DNA of 64,000 bases from JAJDXW01 sp965223775 (GCA_965223775.1 OZ245021.1:2418001-2482000); one strand, 5' to 3'. Counted from the first letter of the stretch, positions 9,050 to 18,348 are shown. Translations and numbers: made by a program. Notes: generated by a model from the sequence alone, not told the origin.

Positions 9050-9257
9050 CCTGACTACGTACAAGACTCAGGTTGGGACCACCGCATTCCTGGGATCGTC
9101 GCCTTCGAGGGACCCTGGACCTCCTGGGATCGCGGGCATCCTTGCCCGCATGGACCACGGCAGGCCTTCGGCCGTCCGCGGGCTGCAAGCCCGCGCCCCA
9201 GGCGGCCCGCGACCCCGGGAAGCCGCGGGAACGGCCTGAGGATGGTGCGTAATCAGG
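9050..9257. repeat. Inverted-repeat element, copy C
   Basis: Left end CCTGACTACGTACAAGACTC, right end GAGGATGGTGCGTAATCAGG. The core is nearly the same as at 4870-5059 but has an extra stretch near 9100-9125 and a diverged right terminus. It abuts copy D with only TT between them. Together C and D fill most of the 544-base gap between the amidohydrolase and proX, which has no gene. Confidence 0.85.
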
Positions 9258-9259
9258 TT

Positions 9260-9432
9260 CCTGATTACGTACCAAGCTCATCTTGCTCGATCGACCGCGT
9301 GGATTGCGCCGTGGGGAGCGCGCAACGGGCGCCGAATCGGTCCGAATGGGCTGCACGACGCCATGTCAGTCGCCCGAATCCGGTTCCCGTGCCGGTGTGG
9401 AGCCTGGAACATGAGGTTCGTACGTAATCAGG
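9260..9432. repeat. Inverted-repeat element, copy D, unrelated core
   Basis: Begins CCTGATTACGTACCAAGCTC and ends TTCGTACGTAATCAGG, the same termini as the other copies, but the inner 130 bases share nothing visible with copies A-C. An ATCAGG duplication follows the right end. TTTGCGAT occurs just left of copy C (9042-9049) and just right of this ATCAGG (9439-9446), so C and D may have entered as one unit. Confidence 0.78.
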
Positions 9433-9508
9433 ATCAGGTTTGCGATTGACATGCGGATTGCCCCCGGCATAACGTGCGGCGTGAAAACACCAGCGACCGG
9501 GAGATGAC

Positions 9509-10456
9509 ATGGACCGACTGAACACGACGGCGGCCGCGATCCTCTTCGCCGCCGCATCCACGACCGGAGCGTGGGCGGACTCCGCCGATCCGATCAAGAT
9601 TCCGATGAACGAGTGGACCGGGCAGCACATCTCGGCCCGCATTACCGGCTCCCTGCTCCAGAAGCTCGGCTACACGGTCGAGTATCCTACCGCGGGCGCC
9701 GTGCCGCAGTTCAAGGCCATCGCCGAGGGCGACCTGCACATGCAGCCCGAGGTCTGGACCAACAACGTCGGCGACATCTACCCCAAGGCGGTGGCGAGCG
9801 GCGACATCGTGGTGCTCGGCCAGCTCGGCCTGCGCCCGCAGGAAGGCTGGATATTTCCCCCCTACATGGCCGAGAAGTGCCCGGGACTGCCGAGCTACGA
9901 GGCGCTCTACGACTGCGCCCAGGCCTTTGCGGCCGCGGACACGTTCCCCAAGGGCCGGCTCATCACCTATCCGGCGGACTGGGGCACACGTTCCAAGGAC
10001 GTGGTGGCCATGATCGAGGTGCCGTTCCAGCCGGTCGCGGGAGGCTCGGAGGGGGCGATGATCGCCGAGCTCAAGAGCGCGGTGGCGGCCGGAGATCCAA
10101 TCCTCATGATGTTCTGGCAGCCGCACTGGATCTTCGCCGATCTCGACTTCGACTGGGTGACGTGGGATTCGGCGGAGGGCGAGTGCGTGGAGGAATCGGG
10201 CCAGTCGAGGGGTACCGCGTGCGGCTTCCAACAGGCTTCGGTCGACAAGATCGCGAACAAGGACGTCGCCGCCAAGTGGCCGGGCGCCTACAAGCTTCTC
10301 GAGGTCATTGCGATCGACAACACCGCCCAGAACGCGCTCATGCTCGAGATCGACAACAAGGGGCGCGACCTCGACGAGGTCGTCGCGGAGTGGATCGCGG
10401 CGAACGAGGCGAGCTGGTCGCCGTGGCTGGATGCCGCGAAGGCGGCCATGAACTGA
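9509..10456 (+). CDS. proX: Glycine betaine/proline-type ABC transporter, periplasmic binding protein
   Basis: A 315-residue exported binding protein of the OpuAC/ProX family. A signal peptide ends near GAWADS (about residue 25), followed by a two-lobed domain with EWTGQH, QPEVWTNN and a Trp-rich stretch around ILMMFWQPHWIF. Trp/Tyr cages in this family hold quaternary ammonium compounds such as glycine betaine, choline or carnitine. Its permease and ATPase genes lie downstream on the opposite strand and converge on it, so they are not co-transcribed. A strong terminator follows its stop. Confidence 0.9.
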   Translation: MDRLNTTAAAILFAAASTTGAWADSADPIKIPMNEWTGQHISARITGSLLQKLGYTVEYPTAGAVPQFKAIAEGDLHMQPEVWTNNVGDIYPKAVASGDIVVLGQLGLRPQEGWIFPPYMAEKCPGLPSYEALYDCAQAFAAADTFPKGRLITYPADWGTRSKDVVAMIEVPFQPVAGGSEGAMIAELKSAVAAGDPILMMFWQPHWIFADLDFDWVTWDSAEGECVEESGQSRGTACGFQQASVDKIANKDVAAKWPGAYKLLEVIAIDNTAQNALMLEIDNKGRDLDEVVAEWIAANEASWSPWLDAAKAAMN

Positions 10457-10468
10457 TGGAGTGAGCCG

Positions 10469-10504
10469 GGAAAGAGGGCGCCGGCAACCCGGCGCCCTCT
10501 TTCC
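10469..10504. terminator. Strong hairpin terminator between proX and proW
   Basis: Arms 10469-10484 and 10489-10504 form a perfect 16-bp stem (GGAAAGAGGGCGCCGG and complement) with loop CAAC. The stem base is AAAG/CTTT, so it can serve both converging transcripts. Confidence 0.85.
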
Positions 10505-10663
10505 GCGCCGGTTGACCTCCCGGCCGTCGCAAGGCCGGACGCAGCCGCCTGGACCCGGGTCGCTTCGCCGCGGCCTCCCGAACGATGCCGGGCAGGGCGA
10601 AGGCCGCCTCCGCGGCTCGGGAGGACGGTGCGCGAGCAACGGCGCCGCCGCCCCGATCCGCGT

Positions 10664-12772
10664 TCATGCGTCGGCCCGCAGACCGAACCGTTCCTGGTAC
10701 GTGCGGCTCATGCCCTGGGTCATCCGGTCCGCGATCATGGCGATGAACGCCATGCCGATCCCCGCCACCATGCCGACCCCGAAGTCGCCGTCGCCGAGCC
10801 CGATGTAGACCTGCTGGCCGAGCCCGTTGGTGCCGACCAGCGCGGCAATCACCAGCATCGCGATGCCGAACATGATGGTCTGGTTGAGCCCCAGCATGAT
10901 GACCGGCATCGCGAGCGGCAGCTTCACCCGCCACAGAAGCTGGCGCCGCGTGCAGCCGAAGCAGGTGGCGGCTTCGACGACGTCGGCGGGGACGTTGCGC
11001 AACCCGTGCTCGGCATAGCGGATCGCCGGCACGGTCGCGTAGGCCATGATCGCGAGCAGGGCGGTGAACTCGCCGATCTTGAAGATCATGACGAACGGAA
11101 TGAGCAGCACGAAGAGCGGCATGGTCTGAAGCGTGTCGTTGATCGGGCGAAGAAAGGCGGAGACGGCCCGGAATTCGGAGGCGAGGATCCCGAGCGCGGT
11201 TCCGATACCGAACGAGAGCAGCACCGCCAGCCCGCAAAGGTAGAACGACAGCATCGCCTGCGGCCACACCCCGGCGACGATCAGGAACCCGAATGCCGCC
11301 GCCGTCCCGAGGGCGAGACGCGCGCCTCCGAGCTGCCAGCCGAGCAGGGTCGCCATCGCGAGCATCGCCGGCCAGGGTAGGCGGGTTATTCCGAAGTAGA
11401 GCAGGATTGCGAGAAAGGCGACGAGTGATGCACGCCCGATCCCCCGTCGAACCGCAACCCGGATGACCAGGGCGGCGGCGAGGAGGGCGTAGCCCATCCT
11501 GAGCGGTGCGGTGAACTCCAACCCCCAGGTGAAGGGGGTGATGGTCTGATCGAGCCCCGTCTTCACCGGCAGCATGACGAAGAAGAATGCCCAGCTCTTG
11601 ATGAGGGTGATGGTCTTGGCGTGCTCGACCACGAGCCAGATGACGAAGTCGTTGAGGTACCGCGCGGGGTAGACCTCCCAGGCCTCCGGGTATTCCTTCA
11701 GGAACGGCAGCACCGACGCGAGGGCCGCGACCCCGAGTGCGAGACCGGCGGCGAAGAGGCCGTTGCGATGCCGCGCGAGGAACCGGGTGTCGCCTCCCGG
11801 CGCCCGCGGCTCCTTCCCGGCCGCGGCGGCGGTGATCCGGTCCATGACCATGGCCATCAGCGCGATTACGATTCCGGCGAGCAGGCTCTCTCCGAAGAGC
11901 GCCTTGCGCATGGTCAGGAGCACCTCCCAGCCGATGTCGGCGGTGCCGCCGATGATCGAGGCGATGATCACCATCGAGAACGCCGCCATGGTGGTCTGGT
12001 TCACGCCGAGGAGGATCTGCCGCAGGGCGTTCGGCGTTTGGACCCGCCAGAAGAGCTGCGTCGGAGTGGCGCCGGCCATCAACCCGGCCTCGACTGTCTC
12101 CGGCGACACGCGCGAGAGCCCGAGGAGGGTGTTGCGCACCGTCGGCGGGAAGGCGTAGAGAACGCTCGCGATCATCCCGACGACGGGTCCGAAGCCGAAG
12201 AGGAGCAGGATGGGGAGCAGGTAGGCGAAGGCGGGCACGGTCTGCAGCAGGTCGAGGGTCGGCGTGATGATTCGCTCCGCGCGCTTCGACACGAACGCGA
12301 GCGCACCGAGGGAGAACCCGATGCCGACCGCGGCCGGAACCGAGATCGCGACCAGGGCGAGCGAGTTCATCGACTCGCTCCAGTACCCGATGACCACCAT
12401 GTAGAGGATCGCGAAGAAGGTGAAGGTCGCGAGACGCCAGCCCGAGACCGCGCCGGCGACGAAGGTCGCCAGGGTCAGGGTGACCGACCACGGCAGCCAG
12501 TTGAGAAGTTCCCGCACCGCGGTCATCGGCACGTCGAGCGCGGCGGAGAAGGCCCGGAACGCCGGGCCGGCGAGGTCCACGCACCAGTTCATGGACACGT
12601 TGAGCCAGGGCGTGATCGGCACGACCCAGTCGCGGGGATAGGCGATCAGCCAGCCGGCCGCGTCGCCGAGCGCCAGCAGGACGAGCATCAGCAGGACTGC
12701 GCCCGCCTGCAGCCAGTCGAGGCGGCGGCGCGCGGCGAGCCGCTGCAGGTCAGGCTGTCCCGCGTCCACCAC
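10664..12772 (-). CDS. proW: Glycine betaine-type ABC transporter permease, two fused permease domains
   Basis: A 702-residue inner-membrane protein containing two complete ProW-like permease domains in tandem. Each half has the coupling-loop (EAA-type) motif: first half VEAGLMAGATPTQLFWRVQTP then LLGVNQTTM, second half VEAATCFGCTRRQLLWRVKLP then MLGLNQTIM. Single-domain ProW proteins are about half this length and work as dimers, so this is a fused dimer. Its end faces the proX terminator. The 5' end overlaps proV by 23 bases, so both are translated from one message. It forms the membrane channel for the substrate bound by ProX. Confidence 0.9.
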   Translation of the reverse strand: MVDAGQPDLQRLAARRRLDWLQAGAVLLMLVLLALGDAAGWLIAYPRDWVVPITPWLNVSMNWCVDLAGPAFRAFSAALDVPMTAVRELLNWLPWSVTLTLATFVAGAVSGWRLATFTFFAILYMVVIGYWSESMNSLALVAISVPAAVGIGFSLGALAFVSKRAERIITPTLDLLQTVPAFAYLLPILLLFGFGPVVGMIASVLYAFPPTVRNTLLGLSRVSPETVEAGLMAGATPTQLFWRVQTPNALRQILLGVNQTTMAAFSMVIIASIIGGTADIGWEVLLTMRKALFGESLLAGIVIALMAMVMDRITAAAAGKEPRAPGGDTRFLARHRNGLFAAGLALGVAALASVLPFLKEYPEAWEVYPARYLNDFVIWLVVEHAKTITLIKSWAFFFVMLPVKTGLDQTITPFTWGLEFTAPLRMGYALLAAALVIRVAVRRGIGRASLVAFLAILLYFGITRLPWPAMLAMATLLGWQLGGARLALGTAAAFGFLIVAGVWPQAMLSFYLCGLAVLLSFGIGTALGILASEFRAVSAFLRPINDTLQTMPLFVLLIPFVMIFKIGEFTALLAIMAYATVPAIRYAEHGLRNVPADVVEAATCFGCTRRQLLWRVKLPLAMPVIMLGLNQTIMFGIAMLVIAALVGTNGLGQQVYIGLGDGDFGVGMVAGIGMAFIAMIADRMTQGMSRTYQERFGLRADA

Positions 12773-13859
12773 GCCCTTGCGACGGCGGCGCGTCGGTGCC
12801 GGCGCGGTGCTGCTTCTCCTGGGCGAGCGCCGAGATGACGCTCGCCGCCGTCACCACCCCAATCGGTTCGCCGTCCCGCATCATGGCGATGCCCTCGCGG
12901 TGACGGGCGAGCAGCGGAAGCAGAGCCTCGACCGACGTGTCGGCGTCGTGCCGCGGCATTCCCGCCTGCACCGCCTGCGACGGGTCGAGCACGTCCGATG
13001 CCTTGAGGACCCGCACCATCGGGACGTCTTCGGTGAACTCGGCGACATATTCGTCGGCGGGGTTGAGGATGAGCTCGGCCGGCGCGCCGACCTGAACCGC
13101 CATCCCGTCGCGCATGATCATCATCCGGTCGGCGATCCGCAGGGCTTCGAGGAAGTCGTGGGTGATGAACACGATCGATTTCTTGAGGCTGTGCTGGATG
13201 CGCAGGAACTCGTCCTGCATCTGGCGCCGGATCAGGGGATCGAGGGCGGAGAACGGCTCGTCGAGAAACCAGAGCTCGGGCTCGACCGCGAGCGACCGGG
13301 CGATCCCGACCCGCTGCTGCTGGCCGCCCGAGAGCTGGCGCGGGAACGCGCTCTCGCGCCCCTCGAGCCCCACGAGCTGGATGACCCGGCTCGCCCGTTC
13401 GCCGCGTTCGGACGCCGGCAGCCCCTGCAGGGTGAGCGGCAGGGCGACGTTGTCGAACACGTTCAGGTGCGGCATGAGTCCGAAGCTCTGGAACACCATC
13501 CCCATCTTGTGCCGGCGAATCTCGATGAGCTCGCGGTCGGACTTCGTGAGGAGGTCCTCGCGATCGAGCCGCACTTCGCCGCGGGTCGGCTCCACGAGGC
13601 GCGACAGGCACCGTACGACGGTCGACTTCCCGGAGCCGGAGAGGCCCATGATGACGAAGATCTCGCCGACGCGGACATCGAAGCTTACGTCGACCACCGC
13701 CGGAATGGCGCCGTCGGCACGCATTCGGACGGCAAGCTCGCCCGGGTCGCGCGAGGACACGTCCTTCCTGAAGTAAGGCGCCGCTTCGTCGCGATACACC
13801 TTCCAGACGTTGCGGCAGGAGAGCTTGACTTGCGACGCATCCGGGATTTGCGCGTCCAT
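12750..13859 (-). CDS. proV: Glycine betaine-type ABC transporter ATPase
   Basis: About 369 residues: Walker A GLSGSGKST near 72-80, Q-loop VFQSFG, signature LSGGQ near 176-180, Walker B FLDEPFSALD near 198-207 and switch FITHDFLEAL. After the ATPase core comes a C-terminal segment resembling one CBS motif, which in the ProV/OpuA family senses ionic strength or nucleotides. Start Met at 13859 (MDAQIPDAS); a longer frame to 13937 lacks conservation. First gene of the proV-proW pair. Confidence 0.9.
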   Translation of the reverse strand: MDAQIPDASQVKLSCRNVWKVYRDEAAPYFRKDVSSRDPGELAVRMRADGAIPAVVDVSFDVRVGEIFVIMGLSGSGKSTVVRCLSRLVEPTRGEVRLDREDLLTKSDRELIEIRRHKMGMVFQSFGLMPHLNVFDNVALPLTLQGLPASERGERASRVIQLVGLEGRESAFPRQLSGGQQQRVGIARSLAVEPELWFLDEPFSALDPLIRRQMQDEFLRIQHSLKKSIVFITHDFLEALRIADRMMIMRDGMAVQVGAPAELILNPADEYVAEFTEDVPMVRVLKASDVLDPSQAVQAGMPRHDADTSVEALLPLLARHREGIAMMRDGEPIGVVTAASVISALAQEKQHRAGTDAPPSQGRGGRGTA

Positions 13860-14374
13860 GTCCGGTTTTCCGATCTCGCGGCCCTTGGCCCTTGATAGCC
13901 CACTCGAAACGTTATGCGGGGGCGACGGGGGTGTCAATCGGAGAACTTCGGCCCGTACATCGGGGAACGGGGGGACAGGACGCGAAGCAGCATGGCTTCC
14001 GTACTGTCGTGATCCGGTGCCACACGCCCGCTCCGAACACCGTAACTATATGAATTGTAAGACTCGTGTCGGGGGGTAGGGTAAAGTTGGGCTAGCGCCG
14101 CGTGGGGTGGTTCGCTTATTCTCGCCCAGCGAGGCTCGCCCGAACGGGTCGGGCCGCTGCGGACCGCTGGACGCGCTGGTCCGGAGAGAACGCGGATCTT
14201 GATGGGTCTCGGAACGAACATGGCTGGAGGCGTACCTGAAATCCGCGAAGTGAAACATCCCCGCAGCGCTGTCGTGACGACTGGCGGCACCCAAGATTCC
14301 CGGAATGCCGTACGGCGCTTCGGCAACTCGGGCCGACCGGTTCCTGCGGCGGACGAACCGGGTTGATTGAACGA
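13860..14374. other. Divergent spacer, no gene seen
   Basis: About 515 bases between the proV start and the next rightward gene. It presumably holds both promoters, but I could not pick out a convincing -35/-10 pair. Open frames here are shadows without recognisable homology. Confidence 0.5.
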
Positions 14375-15157
14375 ATGACTGACTCGCTTACGATTACCCT
14401 GAGCGGAGACTCCATCGGCCTGTCCGACCTTACGGAGGCGCTCGCCGACTTCTCCACAGTCCTCGAAGAAGTGGAGCGAGAGGTCACCGGGAGGCGGGCC
14501 ATCGAGTGGAAAGTCATTGCGCTCGAGCGTTCCAGCGCTACCGTCCGCGTGACGCCGGTGCAACCGCAAGCGGACCTCTTTGACCAGCGTTCGACCGTCA
14601 TCGCGGCATGCGTAGGCGGCCTTGAGCGGCTGGTCGAGAGCGCCGACCGACCACCTCACTTCAGCGATCGAGCTCTCCGCTCGGCCAAGAACCTCGCGTG
14701 GCGCAGCAGAGGTGAAGTGTCTGCCGTCGAGCTGGTAGGTGCACTGGAGAACCAACCAACCCGCCGGGTACCCCTTGGTGCGCCCATCATTGCGCATGTT
14801 GACGAAATCATGGGAGTTTCCGGACGCGCAAGCGGAGCGATCGAAGGACGTCTCGAGACGATCACGATTCACGATCAGCACGCATTCACCATTTACGACC
14901 CGCTTCGGCGCCGGGGTACGCGATGCGTCTGCGATGCACAAGTACTCGAGGAGAGCCGTCCACTTCTTGGACGGCGAGTGCTGGTTTACGGTGACATCGG
15001 CTACAACAGGGCCGGTGATCCCAACACCATCCGAGTCCGACGATTCGAAGCGCTCCGAACGCGGGATGTACTTCCACAACCAGAAGACGTACGGGGCGTC
15101 TACGGTGATTCGCCCGTGTCGGGCACCGAGCACGTGGACTACCTGCGAAGACATTGA
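14375..15157 (+). CDS. Conserved hypothetical protein upstream of a PIN-toxin stub
   Basis: A 260-residue soluble protein of unknown function. It begins MTDSLTITLSGDSIGL and ends with a beta-rich module containing GRRVLVYGDIGYNRAGDP and IRVRRFEAL, then an acidic tail. I recall similar proteins standing next to PIN-domain genes, and here its TGA overlaps the ATG of such a gene (TGATG), so an antitoxin or regulatory role is a reasonable inference, not shown. The ATG at 14375 is preferred over a TTG at 14363; no strong ribosome binding site is seen for either. Confidence 0.6.
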   Translation: MTDSLTITLSGDSIGLSDLTEALADFSTVLEEVEREVTGRRAIEWKVIALERSSATVRVTPVQPQADLFDQRSTVIAACVGGLERLVESADRPPHFSDRALRSAKNLAWRSRGEVSAVELVGALENQPTRRVPLGAPIIAHVDEIMGVSGRASGAIEGRLETITIHDQHAFTIYDPLRRRGTRCVCDAQVLEESRPLLGRRVLVYGDIGYNRAGDPNTIRVRRFEALRTRDVLPQPEDVRGVYGDSPVSGTEHVDYLRRH

Positions 15158-15232
15158 TGGCAGCGAGTCGGGAACGCCGATACTGGGATTCAGTGTGCTT
15201 TATCGCGATTCTCAACAACGAGGGGACCGCCG
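15157..15232 (+). pseudogene. 5' stub of a PIN-domain (VapC-like) toxin gene
   Basis: ATG at 15157 overlaps the previous stop. The first 22-25 codons read ERRYWDSVCFIAILNNEG, the usual beginning of a PIN nuclease whose first acidic residue is the Asp of YWDSVCF. After that the frame turns into Arg/Pro/Thr-rich sequence with no PIN motifs; the remaining catalytic acids and about 110 residues are gone. A toxin remnant left beside its upstream partner. Confidence 0.6.
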
Positions 15233-15371
15233 CCACACAATTGCGGCGTACACGTCCGACGCCGAAAACACCTCGGGCCCCAGTCGGCCGACAAGCGGCC
15301 GACGCCACGCAGACGCAGGACGAAGACCGCGCGACCCCCGGTCACAGCAAGGAGCCGGAAGGCCAAAGATC

Positions 15372-16565
15372 ATGTACACCGTTGAGCGAACGGGCGCCCG
15401 GCCCGTGCGGGTGTGGACCCATGACGTCGCACACGACGCAATGGAGCAGCTCGTCGCCACCGCAAAGCTCGCGTGCGTCGGTCCGCACGTCGCCGCCATG
15501 CCGGACGTGCATGTGGGGATCGGAGCCACCGTCGGGTCCGTGATCCCGACCCGCGCGGCCGTCATCCCGGCCGCGGTGGGCGTGGACATCGGGTGCGGCA
15601 TGCTCGCCGTCGAGCTCAACCGCAGCGTCGAGCACCTCCCGGAGAGCCTGCACGCCACCCGGCTCGCGATCGAGGAGAAGCTCCCCGTCGGAACGCGGGT
15701 CCACGACGACGTCGTCGCGAAGGACCGCGCAAAGCGCCTCGAGCCCGGGCTCAGGCGGATCCTCGAACGCACGCCCGCGATCGCGACGCGCCGGTCCGGG
15801 ACCCGAATGGAACGCGTCTTCCGCTCGCTCGGCACGATGGGCGGGGGGAACCACTTCCTCGAGCTCCAGCGAAGCCGGGCCGGAGCCGTGTGGCTGATGC
15901 TCCACTCCGGATCGCGCGGGATCGGCTCGCGGATCGGCCTTCACTTCATCGCCGAGGCGAAGGAGCGGATCGAACGCGACGGCATCGACCCTCCGGACCG
16001 CAACCTCGCGTGGCTCGACGAGGGCTCGGACGCCTTCGAGCGCTACTTCGAGGCGGTGCTGTGGGCACAGGAGTACGCTCGCGAGAACCGGCTCGCCATG
16101 CTGGACCTCGCCTTGGAGGCCCTTCGCACCACCCTGGGCGAGGACTTGGCGCCCGTGCGCGCCGCCGTCTCGTGCCACCACAACTACGTCGAGCGCGAGC
16201 GGCACCGGGGGGAGGAGATCTACGTCACCCGCAAGGGCGCGATCCGCGCCGGGAAGGGCGAGCTCGGGATCATCCCGGGCTCGATGGGCGCCAGGAGCTA
16301 CATCGTGCGCGGCCTCGGGAACCCGAACTCGTTCGAGTCGGCCGCCCACGGAGCGGGGCGGCGCATGTCGCGCACCGAGGCGAAAACGGCGTTCGGCATC
16401 GACGACGTCGAGCTCCAGACCGAAGGCGTCGAATGCCGCAAGGACGCCGGCGTCATCGACGAGCTTCCGGGAGCGTACAAGGACATCGACGAGGTGATGG
16501 AAAACCAGAAGGACCTCGTCGAGATCGTGGAAACGCTCAAGCAGCTCGTTTGCGTGAAAGGCTGA
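15372..16565 (+). CDS. rtcB: RNA-splicing ligase RtcB
   Basis: A 397-residue GTP-dependent RNA ligase that joins 2',3'-cyclic phosphate (or 3'-phosphate) to 5'-OH RNA ends. The Mn-binding and catalytic features are visible in order: DVHVGIGATVGS, VDIGCGM with the metal-binding Cys, GGGNHFLEL, LHSGSRG, CHHNYVERE, IPGSMG, and the guanylylated His in AAHGAGRRMSR. Length is that of the shorter RtcB clade. The open frame extends far upstream, but homology begins at ATG 15372. A metallophosphoesterase relic follows 84 bases downstream; the pair may have formed an RNA end-repair unit (inference). Confidence 0.93.
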   Translation: MYTVERTGARPVRVWTHDVAHDAMEQLVATAKLACVGPHVAAMPDVHVGIGATVGSVIPTRAAVIPAAVGVDIGCGMLAVELNRSVEHLPESLHATRLAIEEKLPVGTRVHDDVVAKDRAKRLEPGLRRILERTPAIATRRSGTRMERVFRSLGTMGGGNHFLELQRSRAGAVWLMLHSGSRGIGSRIGLHFIAEAKERIERDGIDPPDRNLAWLDEGSDAFERYFEAVLWAQEYARENRLAMLDLALEALRTTLGEDLAPVRAAVSCHHNYVERERHRGEEIYVTRKGAIRAGKGELGIIPGSMGARSYIVRGLGNPNSFESAAHGAGRRMSRTEAKTAFGIDDVELQTEGVECRKDAGVIDELPGAYKDIDEVMENQKDLVEIVETLKQLVCVKG

Positions 16566-16648
16566 AGGAGACCATCAGGCCAGATCGAGACGCTCGGGCT
16601 GCAACTAAGCCCGACAGGCACCGTTGCCGAGTGGGGAACAACCGCCCG

Positions 16649-17420
16649 ATGAAGATCCAAGTCCTCTCCGACCTGCACCTCGAGCACGGCGGCGCGGTCC
16701 CGCCGCACGTTCCCGGCGCGGACGTCATCGTCCTCGCCGGGGACCTCGCGCCCCACTGCGAAGGGCTCGTCGAACGGCTCCGCGACCATTGGGCCGCCGC
16801 CCCGCACATCCTCTACGTGCTCGGGAACCACGGGTTCTACGGCACCGAGATCGACGAGACGAGGGCTCGGCTCGCCAAGGAGTGCCGTGAAGCCGGAATC
16901 CACCTCCTCGACCCGGGCGCGCTCCGTATCGACGGCGTCCGCTTCATCGGCGCAACGCTCTGGACCGATCTCGCACTCGAGGGGCCGACGCGAACCGCCG
17001 CCGCCCACGTGTTCCTCGGTCGAGTGGGCACCGACTTCACCGGCGCCATCCGCCACCTGAGAGAGATCTTCACGACCGGCGAGAGCGTCGAGCGACACTG
17101 CGCCGAGCGCGCGCCCAAGTGCGCCCAACAGGCCAGCGAGACGAACGTCGCGGTCACCCACCACGCGCCGAGTTCCCGCTGCATCCCCCCAAGTTTCGGA
17201 GCGACCCCTTCAACCTCGACTTCGCGTCGAATCTCGACGCCTTCCTCCGCCACTATCGGCTCCGACTCTGGATCCACGGCCACATGCATGACATCGTCGA
17301 CGAGCGCATCGGCGAGTCCCGAATCCTCGCGAAACCCGTCGGTACGGGCCGACGCCACCCCGAAGCTTCGATTCAGCACTGTGCGTGGACCTCGACGACG
17401 CGCCAACACCGCCCCCCACC
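16649..17420 (+). pseudogene. Metallophosphoesterase gene broken by two frameshifts
   Basis: Starts MKIQVLSDLHLEHGG with the calcineurin-like ligands SDLHLE, LAGDLA, GNHGFYG and VTHHAPS in frame. At the C6 run 17185-17190 the homology jumps to another frame, which carries HPPKFRSDPFN and the last ligand motif LWIHGHMHD. Near 17325-17335 it jumps again to a frame reading YGPTPPRSFDSALCVDLDD, a typical C-terminus. One missing C at the first site and one extra base at the second would restore about 255 codons. Homologues are cytoplasmic phosphodiesterases or phosphatases of unknown substrate. Confidence 0.75.
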
Positions 17421-17960
17421 GGGTGAATCTCGTTCTCAAGGCGTCAACGATCCCCTTCCGCCGACCACTCCAAACGGACCCTACCCATACCGGCCCTTGG
17501 AATTCGGCATCCACCATCGCCGAGACCCAACCCGTCACGCAAGGCGCAGCGCGACCGACGGCGCGAGAAACGAAAGCCGACAGAGGAAGCCGTTCAGGCA
17601 ACACGTACACGCGCACGCCAAGTTGGCCTCGGCCGACGCAAGGTCTCCCCGAAGCGGCGCCCCGGCGGCACGAGCGCCGTTTGCCTCGTCCGGAAGAGCG
17701 GTACGCGGTTGGTCCATGTGGCCGGGATGGCACTTGGGCCGGGAGCGGTATATCAGCATTCTAACCATCGTGCGTAGCATTCACGCTCGCCTAGCCGAGG
17801 ATGCCGTCCTACCGCGAACGCTCACGCAGCTACCCCGAGCGTCTGCGGACCGCACCGGGAACGCCCCACTGAACATCGTCGCTCTCCTCCGCATGGCCCA
17901 ATCGGTACGCAAACGCCCCGGTGGGTGAACGACGAGGCGCTGACGAAATCCATGCACGTT
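17421..17960. other. Gene-poor stretch after the phosphoesterase relic
   Basis: Long open frames on both strands show no recognisable domain and are rich in Arg, Thr and Pro. I regard the 540 bases as non-coding or decayed sequence. Confidence 0.45.
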
Positions 17961-18134
17961 CCTGACTACGTACGAAGCTCAGCTTGTTACCGTCGGGCTG
18001 TGCAAACCCGGGTTCAGGCGGCCAGGCCACGAGCTTTCCGGGTGGTGTGATGGCCGTTACGCCCCCTCATGAGACCTTCCGAAGGCGATCGCCCATCGTG
18101 CGCGCGACCGGGATGAGGATTGTGGGTAATCTGG
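17961..18134. repeat. Inverted-repeat element, copy E, degenerate
   Basis: Left end CCTGACTACGTACGAAGCTC is well kept. The proposed right end, ATGAGGATTGTGGGTAATCTGG at 18113-18134, matches the right end of copy C with several changes. The 130-base core is unlike copies A-C. No flanking duplication is visible. Confidence 0.55.
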
Positions 18135-18348
18135 TCTCCACCGACGCAAATCGGGGTTATACTCCCACGGTTGGATTAGGGTCAGCCAGCCAAGCCCAGC
18201 ACCTGTCGCCGTACCGACGAGGACGCCAGTCTTGGACCGAAGATGGTCCTAACGCTTGTTGACTCTACCTTGTACAAGAGCCAGGGTGGCTTGACGCATC
18301 GGATCATCGGTCGCTAGGGTGCGCTCCAGAACATAGAGGGTTGGCCGA

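Noticed and set aside
8965..9508. Repeats near proX considered as CRISPR or riboswitch
   Set aside because: No regular repeat-spacer pattern, no cas genes, and the structure is fully explained by two inverted-repeat elements.
14739..15371. Upstream extension of the rtcB frame by over 200 codons
   Set aside because: The extension is antiparallel or out-of-frame shadow of the 14375-15157 gene, and RtcB homology begins exactly at ATG 15372.
15473..17764. Very long rightward frame across rtcB and the phosphoesterase as one protein
   Set aside because: Over rtcB it is an out-of-frame Arg-rich shadow; only its part after 16649 carries phosphoesterase motifs.
18260..18290. Possible extra terminal repeat (TTGTACAAGAGCCAGGG)
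   Set aside because: Only a short partial match to the CCTGATTACGTAC ends and no partner end nearby.
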